From NCBI GenBank assembly GCA_022447405.1, contig JAKVCE010000008.1, positions 1 through 20,972 on the forward strand: a stretch of DNA of 20,972 bases. Reading direction: 5' to 3'. The translations under genes were made by a program, and so were the position numbers. This DNA is from Planctomycetota bacterium (GTDB lineage: Bacteria; Planctomycetota; UBA1135; GCA-002686595). Shown here piece after piece: positions 1 through 8,401 of the stretch. Below the pieces are notes generated by a model. That model saw only the letters and a list, made by a program, of their open reading frames with translations, did not search any database and was not told the origin of the DNA. How positions within the stretch are numbered: the stretch's first letter is position 1; each line of letters starts with the position of its first letter.

Positions 1-144
1 TTCAGCGCGCGCACGCTCGCCATTTCGCTCTCCGCCTTCTGCGGAGGCTGGCTGAGCCAGTGGGTGGGCATCCGCGGGCTCTTCCTCGCCGGGGCCGTGC
101 TCGTCCTCATCACCCTGCGCGGGCTCTCCCGTTCGCGCGCCTGA
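1..144 (+). CDS. C-terminal end of a membrane transporter (MFS-like), partial
   Basis: Reading frame 1 is open from the first base to a TGA at 142-144 and gives the last 47 residues of a protein whose start lies outside the window. The segment holds a small-residue-rich helix (SLSAFCGGWLSQ) followed by a hydrophobic helix (LFLAGAVLVLITL) and a short basic tail ending in SRSRA. This pattern of two closing transmembrane helices and a cytoplasmic Arg-rich end is typical of the last helices of major facilitator superfamily carriers, but too little is present to name a substrate. The stop lies 3 nt from the stop of the convergent minus-strand gene, so any terminator must overlap coding sequence. 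The coding call is solid; the MFS assignment is inference. Confidence 0.6.
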   Translation, partial: FSARTLAISLSAFCGGWLSQWVGIRGLFLAGAVLVLITLRGLSRSRA

Positions 145-147
145 GCG

Positions 148-1170
148 CTACTCGGGGAAGACCCAGACAGCGCGCAGAGCTTCGACGACCTCGTGCTTGA
201 GGACCTCTGGGCTGAGTCGGCTTGGCTGGAGGAGCCCGTTGTGCTCGTCGAAGCTGGGCTGCCCGGGCGCGCCGCACCAGAGCTCAGGCGCGGCGTTGGT
301 CGTATCGTGGGTGTGCCAACGCCCTTCGCCGCCGGCAGCCTCCTCGAGCTCTTGCAGGTGCGCGCAGAGGGCTCCAAGGTCGGGGCGCTCGAGCTGTTCC
401 CGGGTCACCATGTCGAACCATGAGGTCGTGTTGATGATGAAGCGGCAGCGCGTGCCCAGAGCGGTCGGCGCCAAGAGGAGCACGCGGTCAGCGTCGGTCT
501 CTCGGTAGAGCGCGTGCCTGCCTGGCTCGAACTCCGCCTCGGGCTTGCCCGTCCAGATGCTGAGGTCGAAGTGGACGAGGTCGTCCCGCGTCGCAGCCTT
601 AAGCGCTTCGACGTCACGGCCGAGGCGCTCGAGCGCTGACGCGTAGAGTTCCTCGTGCTCGGTGTAGCCGCCCTCCAGCCAGCCGGGGAGGCGCTCGAGG
701 AGGTCCTCGATCACGAGCTGCCGCTCGGCCGCCTCGTCTTCGCACTCGGCGAGCCTGGCGGCGATGGGCGAGGTCTCTGGCTCCCGCCAGCGGCTGACCA
801 AGTGGTCGATGCAGAAGGCCTGCTCAGAGGGGACTTGGAAGAAGTCTCCGGCCGCCGCGGCGTCGAGGAGCTCCGCCTCGCGACTCAGGGCCTCCTCTGG
901 GTAGAGGACGGCGTAGGTGGCGCAGAGGCCGTCCGTGTCTGAGTGATTGTTGACCACGGCGACGCAACCCTCTGCGCGCCGCGCGCGCTCTTCTTCGTCC
1001 AGCCGTGCGAAGAGGAGGGCGCTGCCGGTGGAGAGGTCGTGGCGTAGGTCCTCGGGGGTCTCGTGCCCTGGCCAGTGCGAGAGGTTGAGCCCTGGCGCGC
1101 CGAAGTACCCGTCGACCGAGAGGACGGGCTCTGTGCCCGGCTCCTCTTGGAAGCGGTAGGGGAGCCTCAT
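148..1170 (-). CDS. DUF6687-family protein, possible DHH-like phosphoesterase
   Basis: A 340-residue cytoplasmic protein with no signal peptide or membrane segment. The N-terminal part carries SHWPG (31-35), a Thr-Pro-rich stretch, and NNHSDTDG (74-81) followed by a hydrophobic helix, then AAGDF (106-110) and IDH (121-123). From memory this arrangement matches the DUF6687 family; the C-terminal SWFDMVTR and an Asp-Leu-Gly segment also fit. The HSDTDG motif before a helix resembles the Asp-x-Asp-Gly metal-binding motif of DHH-type phosphoesterases; this is my inference. The start ATG overlaps the TGA of the upstream TPR gene (ATGA), with GAGGAGGG directly before it inside that gene, so translation is probably coupled. 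It is the last gene of the minus-strand operon. The reaction catalysed is unknown. Confidence 0.75.
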   Translation of the reverse strand: MRLPYRFQEEPGTEPVLSVDGYFGAPGLNLSHWPGHETPEDLRHDLSTGSALLFARLDEEERARRAEGCVAVVNNHSDTDGLCATYAVLYPEEALSREAELLDAAAAGDFFQVPSEQAFCIDHLVSRWREPETSPIAARLAECEDEAAERQLVIEDLLERLPGWLEGGYTEHEELYASALERLGRDVEALKAATRDDLVHFDLSIWTGKPEAEFEPGRHALYRETDADRVLLLAPTALGTRCRFIINTTSWFDMVTREQLERPDLGALCAHLQELEEAAGGEGRWHTHDTTNAAPELWCGAPGQPSFDEHNGLLQPSRLSPEVLKHEVVEALRAVWVFPE

Positions 1171-2813
1171 CCCTCCTCGCCCTCTCCCTTCTTGCGCTTG
1201 GCCTCCTCTCGCTCACGCTTCTTGCGCTCACGTTCGAGGCGCTTGATGAGGCGCTCCTTGTTGTTCACAGAGTCACGCTTGGCGGTCTCAGCGAGGGTGC
1301 GCTCAAAGTCACTGAGCGCGTCGGGGTCCTTCAGGAGCTCTGTCGATTCCGCGAGAGAGCGCTCGTAGAGCGAGATGGCGAGCTCGTGCTCGCGGTTGAG
1401 GTAGTAGTCGAGGATGACGGCCCGGTCGTTGAGGAGGTGGGGCTTGGTGTCGTCGAGGACGAAGGCCTGCTCATAGGCTTCGTTCGCGCGCTCGAACAGC
1501 GGGTTCGCGCGCGCCCAGTCTTCCTCTGTGGCCTTCCGGTTCGGGAAGTCGATCCGCCCGACCAAGGACTCGCCTGCGTCCCTGCAGAAGAGGCCGAGGT
1601 TGTCCCAGTACTCCCAGCTCTTGGGGGCAGAGGCGACGCGCACCTCGCAGACGTAGACCGCGTCGAAGAGCCGCTTCTCATCTGAGAGGCGCTTCAGCGC
1701 TCCGCTCAGGACGAATGAGTTGTGGGCGAAGTTCGCCTGCACCTGCGCCGCGAGCACCTCCATTCCGTAGCCGCTGAGCTCACGCAGGGCCTCGAGGAAG
1801 CCGTCGATGTCGGACTGGTGGAAGCGCGCCTCGGCGCGGTACCACCAGCTGTTGGTGTAGCCAGGAAAGAGCCCCAAGACGCGGGCGAAGGTCTCGTCAC
1901 AGTCCGCGTACTCCTTCTCTTGGAACTGCGCGTAGCCCAGCCACCAGAGCGGAGTGGCTTGCGCCGCGTCACGGTCTCCGTAGCGTTTTTCAAACGAAGC
2001 GCAGCCCTCCTTCAGGCAGGTGATGAGGAGCGTGTTCCCGAGGGACTGTGAGATCTGTCCGAAGTTGAGCGCGGTGGGGTCCCAGGAGACGGCGACGGCG
2101 TACTCCGACGCGGCATCCTCTGGGGACTCCTTCCAGACGGCGAGGTCTCCGAGCTTGGAGGCTGCCTTCGCGCCCATGCTCGCGTGACCGGTGACATCGG
2201 CGTCGACGGCGCTGAGCGCGCCGCGGAACGCAGCCTGCGCTGCGTCGTGGTGTGCGTCGGCCTCTTTGGCCTTGGCCTCGTCCTCTCGCACAGCGATGTA
2301 CTGCGAGAAGCAGACCTCGCCGAGGAGGTGGTGAGCGCGCGGGTTGGCCGCGTTGCGAGAGGCGGCCTCCTCTCCAGCGCTGCGCGCGTCGTCCAGCTGC
2401 TGCGTGTTCCACAGCGCCTCTGTGAGGGGGGTGTAGGCGTCCGCGTAGCGCTCGGGGTCCGACGCGACTGCGGTCGAGAGCACGCCCGCGGCGTCTCTGA
2501 ACTGGAAGTCAACGAGCCCGCCGTCCCCGGCCGCGATCGCGTCGAGGGCCTGGCGGTGGAAGGCGATCCCGCGCAGGTACTCCGAGTCGCTCTTGGAGTG
2601 CTCGCCGCTGTCAGCGGCTTCAAGGACCTCGGTCACACCGCCAGTGCTCGCGCGCGCCCGGAGGGTCCAGAAGGTGCGCTCAGGAGAAGCCTCGAGCTTC
2701 TCGAGGAATCCTAGGGCCTCGTAGTCACGCCCAGCGCGGATGAGCTCGACCGCGCGGTCGAGGTCTTGCGCTGAGAGGGGGAGGGCTAAGAGGAGGGAGG
2801 GGAGGAGGTTCAT
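1167..2813 (-). CDS. Exported TPR-repeat protein
   Basis: A 548-residue protein starting MNLLPSLLLALPLSAQD, a short signal peptide with likely cleavage after LSA, so periplasmic or envelope located. The body is alpha-helical with tetratricopeptide-like pairs, for example the Trp/Tyr-rich helices around WWLGYAQF and WWYRAEARF, and ends in a highly charged Lys/Arg/Glu tail. TPR proteins usually act as protein-protein scaffolds; no partner can be named. I chose the start at 2813 rather than the longer open frame because the upstream part is basic and non-hydrophobic, and because this ATG lies 4 nt after the TGA of the upstream gene with AGAAGG close before it. It is a paralogue of the upstream lipoprotein: both contain a NDxxxILxYYLxR segment and an RDAG segment in the same order. 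No enzymatic motif was seen. Confidence 0.85.
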   Translation of the reverse strand: MNLLPSLLLALPLSAQDLDRAVELIRAGRDYEALGFLEKLEASPERTFWTLRARASTGGVTEVLEAADSGEHSKSDSEYLRGIAFHRQALDAIAAGDGGLVDFQFRDAAGVLSTAVASDPERYADAYTPLTEALWNTQQLDDARSAGEEAASRNAANPRAHHLLGEVCFSQYIAVREDEAKAKEADAHHDAAQAAFRGALSAVDADVTGHASMGAKAASKLGDLAVWKESPEDAASEYAVAVSWDPTALNFGQISQSLGNTLLITCLKEGCASFEKRYGDRDAAQATPLWWLGYAQFQEKEYADCDETFARVLGLFPGYTNSWWYRAEARFHQSDIDGFLEALRELSGYGMEVLAAQVQANFAHNSFVLSGALKRLSDEKRLFDAVYVCEVRVASAPKSWEYWDNLGLFCRDAGESLVGRIDFPNRKATEEDWARANPLFERANEAYEQAFVLDDTKPHLLNDRAVILDYYLNREHELAISLYERSLAESTELLKDPDALSDFERTLAETAKRDSVNNKERLIKRLERERKKREREEAKRKKGEGEEG

Positions 2814-2817
2814 GGTG

Positions 2818-5004
2818 TCAGCCTTCTTCTGTCTCACTTGGTTCTTCCGGAGCTTCGGAGCTCTCAGGGTCTGTCTCTGCTCCCGCGGCACGAGCGGCCT
2901 CGATGCGGGAGATGATCTCGTCTTTGGTGCGCAGGGACGTCGCGTCATCGACGCCCCAGCGGTACAGCGTGTTCACTTCCTCTGCCGTGATTGCTCTCGC
3001 GTCGAGGAGCTCACAGAGGGGCAGGAGGACCTGCTCGATGAGCTCCCTCCCCACAGGGTCGAAGTCTACGCACTGCTTGAACCACTCGCGGGCTGCGCCG
3101 GACTGGCCGCGCAGGGTGAGCTCGAGGTAGCCCAAGTTCTGGTAAGCGTCGCCCACGGAGGTGATGACGTCCGGGTCCTCCTCGAGCTCTCCAGCCGAGA
3201 CTCTCTCTAAGCGAGCGCGGCCCACCTTGATGGCGTCGAGGTGGTAGTTGGTCGCTCGGTCCAGGTCGCGCTGGAGGTAGTACGTGAGGATCAAGCCCGT
3301 GTCATTCACCACCCTCGCGTCGCCGGGTTGGAGCATCGCCGCGATGGTGTAGGCGTCGGCGCTCGCGTTCATGTGACCGCGCGCGAGCGCGTAGAGGGCG
3401 CCCGCCTGCTCGGCGAGCGCGGGGTCGTCATTGGCTTCCATCGAAGCCCGCAACACGCGCTGCGCCTTCTGCTCGAGGGCGACGCCTGCGTCTCTGTTCA
3501 GGAAGCCCGCGTCATTCGCCCTGCGCCCGTCCCCCGGGGCGTAGCTGTGGAGATAGCTCGCGAGGGTGGCGGCCTCTAAGAGCGAGGCGAGCCGCTCCTC
3601 GGCGGACAGGGTGTCGTCCTCTTGGCGCTTGAAGTAGTGCCCCACGACGTAGTCGAGGTAGACGAGCCCTGAGGCCATGCGTCCCTCGATGCTCCACGCT
3701 AGGCCTCCTTCGAAGACCTGCTCCATGGAGAGGAAGGCGCGCTGGGCCTCTCTCACGTCGCCCGCTTTGAACATGGTGAGGCCAATGCCAGCGCGGCACA
3801 TCACCTCGTAGCCGAGGCAGCTCTCAACGTAGGAGCTCTCGAGGCTGCGGCAGGCGCGGAAGGACCGCTCTGCGCTGGCGAAGGACTCTCGTGTGTCCTG
3901 GTCGGCGCCCGCGCCTTGGAGGGCGAGCTCGAAGGTGTCGACCCCGTGGTACCAGTGACCCAGGGCAGAGTCCGGGTGCTCCTTGAGGAAGTGAGCGTAG
4001 GCGCTCTTCACCTCCTCGAAGCCGCCGATTGAGCGAGAGAGCCGCGCGTGGTTTGAGTGCAGCCTGTCCTCAGCAGGGAGGAGGGAGAGCGCGTTGCGGA
4101 GGACATCGCGTGCCTCCGGGATCTGGCCCTCCCACTCGAGGAGGGAGGAGAGCTGGAGCCAGGCCCCGGGCTCTTCGGGGCGGGTGCCGATGCACTTCTC
4201 CAGCGCCGTCCTCGTCTCTCTCGCTGCAGCGGCCGCGGTCTCCGTCTCTTGAGCGTCGCGAGCGGCGCGGTAGAGGTCAAAGGCGGCCTCGGCGTGGACC
4301 ATGGAGGGAAGGACCATCTGCGCGTCGAGCTTGAGCGCTCCCTCCTCGACCGCGCGCACACCTTCGCGCGCGAGGAGCACCGCGTCTTCGATGCGGCGTC
4401 GCTCGAAGCCGTCGTAGTAGAGGAGCCGGGAGGCGCGGCTCGCGCCGATCCAAGCGTCAGGTCTTGAGCCGCTCTTCGCCGCGAGGAGGAACTCGTTCAA
4501 GGCGTCCTCGAAGAGGAAGGGGTCGCCGTCCTCTGTGCCGATCGCGAGGGCGCATGCGCCGCGGAGCGCGCGCGCGTCAGCGTCTGCTGGGGCGAGGGTG
4601 ATCACTTGATCCAAGACAGCGATCGAGTCGCGGACGTTCCCGCCAGCGAAGAGGGCGCGAGCCTCCTCGAGCCCTTGTGCCGCGAGCAGGAGGGCGGCGC
4701 GGCGGCGCGCGTCTTGGACGCTCTGTTGCGCGGGGGCCAACTCCATGAGCTGGTCCGCGCGGGCGAGGGCGAGCGCTAGCTCTCCACCATCGGCGAGGCT
4801 GTTGATCTGTATGAGCTCCTCACGCACGAGGGCCTCTTCCAGGAGGGCGTGCGCTGCGCGGACGTCACCTCGGTCAAGGGCCGCGCGGGCTCCTGCTACG
4901 GCGTCGCCCCCCTCGGAGGGGAGAGGGGTCGTCCCGGACGTCGGCGCGGCGCAAGCGGCGGCGAGGAGGAGGGAGGGGTAGAGAGATCGCGAGAGGCGGT
5001 GCAT
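2818..5004 (-). CDS. TPR-repeat lipoprotein
   Basis: A 728-residue protein whose first residues, MHRLSRSLYPSLLLAAAC, form a lipoprotein signal peptide with the modified Cys at 18, so it is expected to be membrane-anchored. The rest is almost entirely helical with degenerate tetratricopeptide repeats (many Ala/Leu/Arg helices, for example the LALARADQLMELAP region). The second half contains ANDAGFLNRDAG and NDTGLILTYYLQR, which match the downstream TPR protein. The C-terminus is Glu/Ser-rich. The open frame continues upstream of 5004, but that part is Arg/Pro-rich without signal character, so the internal ATG is preferred; no strong Shine-Dalgarno precedes it. It is the first gene of the three-gene minus-strand operon, 4 nt before the next ATG. 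Function unknown; possibly an envelope scaffold. Confidence 0.85.
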   Translation of the reverse strand: MHRLSRSLYPSLLLAAACAAPTSGTTPLPSEGGDAVAGARAALDRGDVRAAHALLEEALVREELIQINSLADGGELALALARADQLMELAPAQQSVQDARRRAALLLAAQGLEEARALFAGGNVRDSIAVLDQVITLAPADADARALRGACALAIGTEDGDPFLFEDALNEFLLAAKSGSRPDAWIGASRASRLLYYDGFERRRIEDAVLLAREGVRAVEEGALKLDAQMVLPSMVHAEAAFDLYRAARDAQETETAAAAARETRTALEKCIGTRPEEPGAWLQLSSLLEWEGQIPEARDVLRNALSLLPAEDRLHSNHARLSRSIGGFEEVKSAYAHFLKEHPDSALGHWYHGVDTFELALQGAGADQDTRESFASAERSFRACRSLESSYVESCLGYEVMCRAGIGLTMFKAGDVREAQRAFLSMEQVFEGGLAWSIEGRMASGLVYLDYVVGHYFKRQEDDTLSAEERLASLLEAATLASYLHSYAPGDGRRANDAGFLNRDAGVALEQKAQRVLRASMEANDDPALAEQAGALYALARGHMNASADAYTIAAMLQPGDARVVNDTGLILTYYLQRDLDRATNYHLDAIKVGRARLERVSAGELEEDPDVITSVGDAYQNLGYLELTLRGQSGAAREWFKQCVDFDPVGRELIEQVLLPLCELLDARAITAEEVNTLYRWGVDDATSLRTKDEIISRIEAARAAGAETDPESSEAPEEPSETEEG

Positions 5005-5066
5005 GGGGTGGAGAGCGGGGCGCTCCGTTGTTTTCCCGGTCAATGGAATGAGGAAAGACGAGCATT

Positions 5067-5090
5067 CTACCCGCCGAGAGAGGCGGGTAG
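5067..5090. promoter_or_regulatory. Perfect inverted repeat in the divergent intergenic region
   Basis: CTACCCGCC (5067-5075) and GGCGGGTAG (5082-5090) form a perfect 9-bp stem with loop GAGAGA. It lies between the divergent TPR operon and the Ig-like lipoprotein gene, 63 bp from the TPR start. No T-run follows on either strand, so it is not an intrinsic terminator. On the minus strand its edge overlaps TAGAAT, a -10-like hexamer, though no convincing -35 is spaced from it. It could be an operator or a 5' leader hairpin. The rest of 5005-5266 shows nothing else I can support. Confidence 0.45.
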
Positions 5091-5266
5091 CGCCTGTTCC
5101 GCGGAGGCCCTGTGTATGGGTAGGGAGCGAGGGTCGTGGAGTCACGGGGTCCCAAGGAGGCCTCGCGGGGTGATTTCTTGCATGCTTCGCCTTCCCCCGG
5201 CCCATTCCATGGGGAAGATTGGGCGGTCTCAGGCGTCTGGTACGGCTGAGCCCCCTCCAGCGCCCC

Positions 5267-5503
5267 ATGCAGAGCACCCTCCTCAACTCCTCCAGTCGCC
5301 AGAAGGGCGTCTGGCTCCTTCTCTTTGCGGCTGCCCAGCTCCTCCAGAGCTGCGACAACCCCGCCTGCGTCTTCGGCCCCGCTGGCTGTCAGGACGGCGC
5401 CGGGGGCACCGGAGGCGGAGACGTTGGTTCCGAGCTCTTGGCTGATCCGCCTCAGGATGGAGAGCTCTTGAGTCCCGATCGCCAGAGACGCCGATCGTTC
5501 TGA
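5267..5503 (+). CDS. Signal-peptide fragment of the Ig-like lipoprotein, out of frame with the body
   Basis: The frame from ATG 5267 encodes a lipoprotein signal peptide with a hydrophobic core (VWLLLFAAAQLL) and lipobox LQSC, giving the acylated Cys at residue 29, then a Cys- and Gly-rich linker (CDNPACVFGPAGC). It runs to a TGA at 5501-5503. In the overlapping frame, open from 5446, the sequence continues as SPETPIVLIFSESMAP, the usual opening strand of a bacterial Ig-like Big_5 domain. One extra base near 5480 would join the two into a single lipoprotein of about 998 residues. I therefore read this as the true N-terminus of the next gene, separated by a real frameshift or a sequence error. 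No clear Shine-Dalgarno precedes the ATG. Confidence 0.7.
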   Translation: MQSTLLNSSSRQKGVWLLLFAAAQLLQSCDNPACVFGPAGCQDGAGGTGGGDVGSELLADPPQDGELLSPDRQRRRSF

Positions 5504-5517
5504 TCTTCAGCGAGTCC

Positions 5518-8262
5518 ATGGCCCCGTCCGGGATCGAGAGCGCCTTCGAGCTGGTCCAGACCTCCATGGACCTGGGCATCCCTGACCTCCCTGGTGTGCC
5601 GCTCGTCGGGACCCTGGTCGGCGAGGGTCGGGTCGCCATCTTGACCCCAGTCATTCTCCTGAACGGCATGACCTATCGGGTGGAGCTCGCGGACGGCGCC
5701 AAGCTCCTCGACCGCACCGGACAAGCTCTCGACCTGGGCTTCACGGGCGCGGTAGGGACCTTCACTGTGGCGGAGACCCCGAGCACGACGCCGGAGCTCC
5801 TCACCATGTGGCCGCAAGACGGGTCGACTGATCAGAGCACCATGCCAGAGGTCCTCGCGATCTTTGATCGAGAGATGGACGTAGGGAGCGTCCTGAACCC
5901 TGGAGCTTTCAGCGTGACCGTCAACGGGAGCCCGCCGACCAACAATCCGAGCGTCACCGTCCTTACGGTGGCGCAGATCTTTGGGACAGTCCTGACTCTC
6001 CCGCAGGTCTTCACGTGGCGGAGCTTTGAGCCAGATGGCGAGCCTGCGCTCCTCGGTGAGAACTCCATCGTCGCCCTCGACCTCGCGGGGAGCATCGAGT
6101 CCGAGCAGGGAGAGTCCTATCCCGGCTCCTCGACCTCCTTCGGGACTGCCTCGGTGAACCCGCCGGCAGCCGTCGCGATCACCTCTACGCCGACGGACGC
6201 CTTCGGCGTGAGCCACATGAACGGGACCATCCCCATCGAGGTCACGGTGACCCTAGAGGACGCCGCATCCTCGGGGGACTTCCTCACGCTCTACATCTAC
6301 GGAAACTCCGAGGATGCGGGCAGCCTCTCGCTCCTCTCTAGGGAGGTGGCCGTCGCGGGCGGGGCGGCCGAGGTGGTCTTGGGAGAGCCCCTCCTCGACA
6401 TCGTGGATGATTCAGCGATCGCGCGCTTCGCTGACGGGAGCCTGTACATCGCGGCGAGCTTGCGGCGCGGGGACGTGCGCAGCCCGGTCCGCTTGCTGGA
6501 CACGGACACGACGGAGGCCGGAGATCAGCCGGCCGTGCTGGACACCGTCGCCCCCACGCTGGTGGGGCTGGGGGCTGATGGCAGCCAGACTACCGAGTAC
6601 GTCTCGACCACAGCGGGTGTCCGGGTGATCGGCCTCGCTGACGAGGAGCTCGCGGCCGTCGAAGTCTCGCTCATCCTCGACGGGGCGTTGAGCACCAACG
6701 GCGAGCTCGCGCCCGTCGCTGGCGCGAACGCCCAAGGGGGCTTCGTCGCCGCCCCCCTCGACCTCGGGATCGTGGACCCCCTCACGCTGCCTGGCGCGCT
6801 GACGGTCACGATCTATGACCGCGCGATGAACCCCGCGGTGCCCCTCGACCTCAGCTGGAGGCAGGTCGGCGCCTCTGGCCCCGGCGCTGCGCTGCCGGGC
6901 GGAGGAGACATCTCCGTGCGCGTCTTTGACGCGGGGACGGATCAGCCCGTGGAGGGAGCGATCGTCTTCTCCCACGCGGCCTCAGCCCTTGACGCCTTCC
7001 TGAGCGGCGGCGTCACCGACGCGGCGGGCGCGACCCTCGTCCCCTCGGCGGCCGCTGACGACACCGTGGTCACGGTGGACGCGGCTGGCTACGACCTCTT
7101 CACCTTCCACGGCGTCCCCACGACGCGACTCGACATCCCGCTCCAGCCGAGCACGCCCCGGCCTGGTCGGATCTTCTACACGGCCATCTCGGACGTCTCT
7201 GCCCTCGCTGACCCGACCGTGGCGGTGCGCGTCGCGGACGACAGGCTCATCGCTGGCCCGACCCATGACCCGCTCTCCTGCGCGGACAGCCCCTTCGGCG
7301 TCCTCTGCGGCTTCCCCAGCGCGGACATCACAGCGGGGCGCTTCGGCACACCGACCCTCCTCGCCACCGTGGACCAGGACCCGCTGGACTTCACGCCGGA
7401 GTCTTTCCTGAAGGTCGCGCAGCTCGACTTCCTCACGGACGCTGCTCAGCCGGACGGGAAGGTCAGCTTGAACTACGACATCACCGGCTTCCTCTCGGAC
7501 GTCGGCGTCGACCCGGAGGAGCGGCCGCTCTGGGCGCCTGGAGCGATCCTCGACACCTCCCTGTTGGTCGCGCTGGACACCTCGAACCTCGTCAACGGTG
7601 AGCCGAGCGTCTTGATCGAGGGCGCAGTCTCCAGCCTGGGCACCACCGCCACGGTGGGCGCAGGGATCGCCGACGACCCCTTCGGGACTTCCATCTGGGC
7701 GCTACAGGGCGCCTTCGCAGGCGCCGCGGACGGAGTCTCGGATGACCCCGAGGACCAGCTCGGTCGCTGGGTCTCTGAGGGCCTGATCGAAGAGGACTTG
7801 TTCATGCGAGTGGACCTCGAGGACAACCTCGGGAACGCCACCGGCAGGCGAGTTCGATTCTCCGCCCTCAGCGGCGCGCCCCTCTTCACCGCACCTGACG
7901 TCCCGATCCTCCTGAGTCCGGCCTTCGCCACTGGCGGTAGCGCCTTCCAGGTGGAGTTCGCTGACACCCTCGATGACACCCAGGACGGCCTCTTCAGGGT
8001 CCGTCTCACGGACATCACTGGGCGCTCGTGGGAGGTGTGGCACCTCAACGAGCCCGGCTCTGGCGCGAGCATCACCGCGAACCTGCCTGCCATCGCCCTC
8101 CCGGGCGGCCAGCCCCTCGCGGACGGACCACTAGAGGTGGTGGTCTCCCTGCAGGGCACAGCAGCGGCAGACTTTGACCCGACGGCCTTCCTCTGGGCAG
8201 AGCTCAGCGCGAGCGCTGACGCGCGCGCCCGCACCGCGATCGCGGGCCTACAGCAGCCCTAA
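5518..8262 (+). CDS. Large Ig-like (Big_5-type) surface protein, body of a frameshifted lipoprotein gene
   Basis: From the first ATG in this frame the product is 914 residues, but the coding frame is open from 5446 and homologous-looking sequence begins before the ATG. Domains in order: the rest of a first Big_5-like domain (to about residue 83); a second one containing VLAIFDREMD (about 85-200); further beta-rich Ig-like segments (about 220-455), one opening with DTVAPTLVGLG; a carboxypeptidase-regulatory-like beta sandwich (about 461-545; ISVRVFDAG, ending DIPLQP); and a C-terminal beta-rich region of unknown fold rich in Asp and Gly. Low Lys content and many Asp/Thr/Ser suit an extracellular location. 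The TAA at 8260-8262 precedes a 139-bp spacer. Probably adhesive or structural; no catalytic motif was seen. The domain names are from pattern recognition only. Confidence 0.8.
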   Translation: MAPSGIESAFELVQTSMDLGIPDLPGVPLVGTLVGEGRVAILTPVILLNGMTYRVELADGAKLLDRTGQALDLGFTGAVGTFTVAETPSTTPELLTMWPQDGSTDQSTMPEVLAIFDREMDVGSVLNPGAFSVTVNGSPPTNNPSVTVLTVAQIFGTVLTLPQVFTWRSFEPDGEPALLGENSIVALDLAGSIESEQGESYPGSSTSFGTASVNPPAAVAITSTPTDAFGVSHMNGTIPIEVTVTLEDAASSGDFLTLYIYGNSEDAGSLSLLSREVAVAGGAAEVVLGEPLLDIVDDSAIARFADGSLYIAASLRRGDVRSPVRLLDTDTTEAGDQPAVLDTVAPTLVGLGADGSQTTEYVSTTAGVRVIGLADEELAAVEVSLILDGALSTNGELAPVAGANAQGGFVAAPLDLGIVDPLTLPGALTVTIYDRAMNPAVPLDLSWRQVGASGPGAALPGGGDISVRVFDAGTDQPVEGAIVFSHAASALDAFLSGGVTDAAGATLVPSAAADDTVVTVDAAGYDLFTFHGVPTTRLDIPLQPSTPRPGRIFYTAISDVSALADPTVAVRVADDRLIAGPTHDPLSCADSPFGVLCGFPSADITAGRFGTPTLLATVDQDPLDFTPESFLKVAQLDFLTDAAQPDGKVSLNYDITGFLSDVGVDPEERPLWAPGAILDTSLLVALDTSNLVNGEPSVLIEGAVSSLGTTATVGAGIADDPFGTSIWALQGAFAGAADGVSDDPEDQLGRWVSEGLIEEDLFMRVDLEDNLGNATGRRVRFSALSGAPLFTAPDVPILLSPAFATGGSAFQVEFADTLDDTQDGLFRVRLTDITGRSWEVWHLNEPGSGASITANLPAIALPGGQPLADGPLEVVVSLQGTAAADFDPTAFLWAELSASADARARTAIAGLQQP

Positions 8263-8314
8263 CCCGATACGGATCCGAAGGAAGTCGCATGGCGATTCGC
8301 GGCCGTTATGGCTG

Positions 8315-8343
8315 TTGGTTCGGCTCTTGGCAGTTCCTATACT
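8315..8343 (+). promoter_or_regulatory. Sigma70-like promoter before the small lipoprotein gene
   Basis: TTGGTT (8315-8320) and TATACT (8338-8343) are separated by exactly 17 bp. The -10 matches five of six consensus positions and the -35 three to four. The predicted transcript starts near 8350, leaving a leader of about 50 nt with GAGG (8390-8393) before the ATG at 8402. It implies the small lipoprotein is transcribed independently of the large upstream gene. Confidence 0.6.
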
Positions 8344-8401
8344 CCGAGCGAGGACGGCCCCACACCGCGGCCGCCCCGTCCCTCAACCTGAGGCCACCAC
8401 G

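Noticed and set aside
5470..5503. Programmed -1 frameshifting in the lipoprotein gene
   Set aside because: No X-XXY-YYZ slippery heptamer and no downstream pseudoknot of note; a base loss or sequence error is simpler.
7473..8234. A 253-residue minus-strand open frame inside the Ig-like gene
   Set aside because: The sense frame encodes consistent beta-rich domains; the antisense product is Ser/Arg/Pro-rich with no domain.
8326..8343. Sigma54-type promoter from TTGGCAG
   Set aside because: The -12 GC element is missing at the correct spacing; the sigma70-like reading at 8315-8343 fits better.
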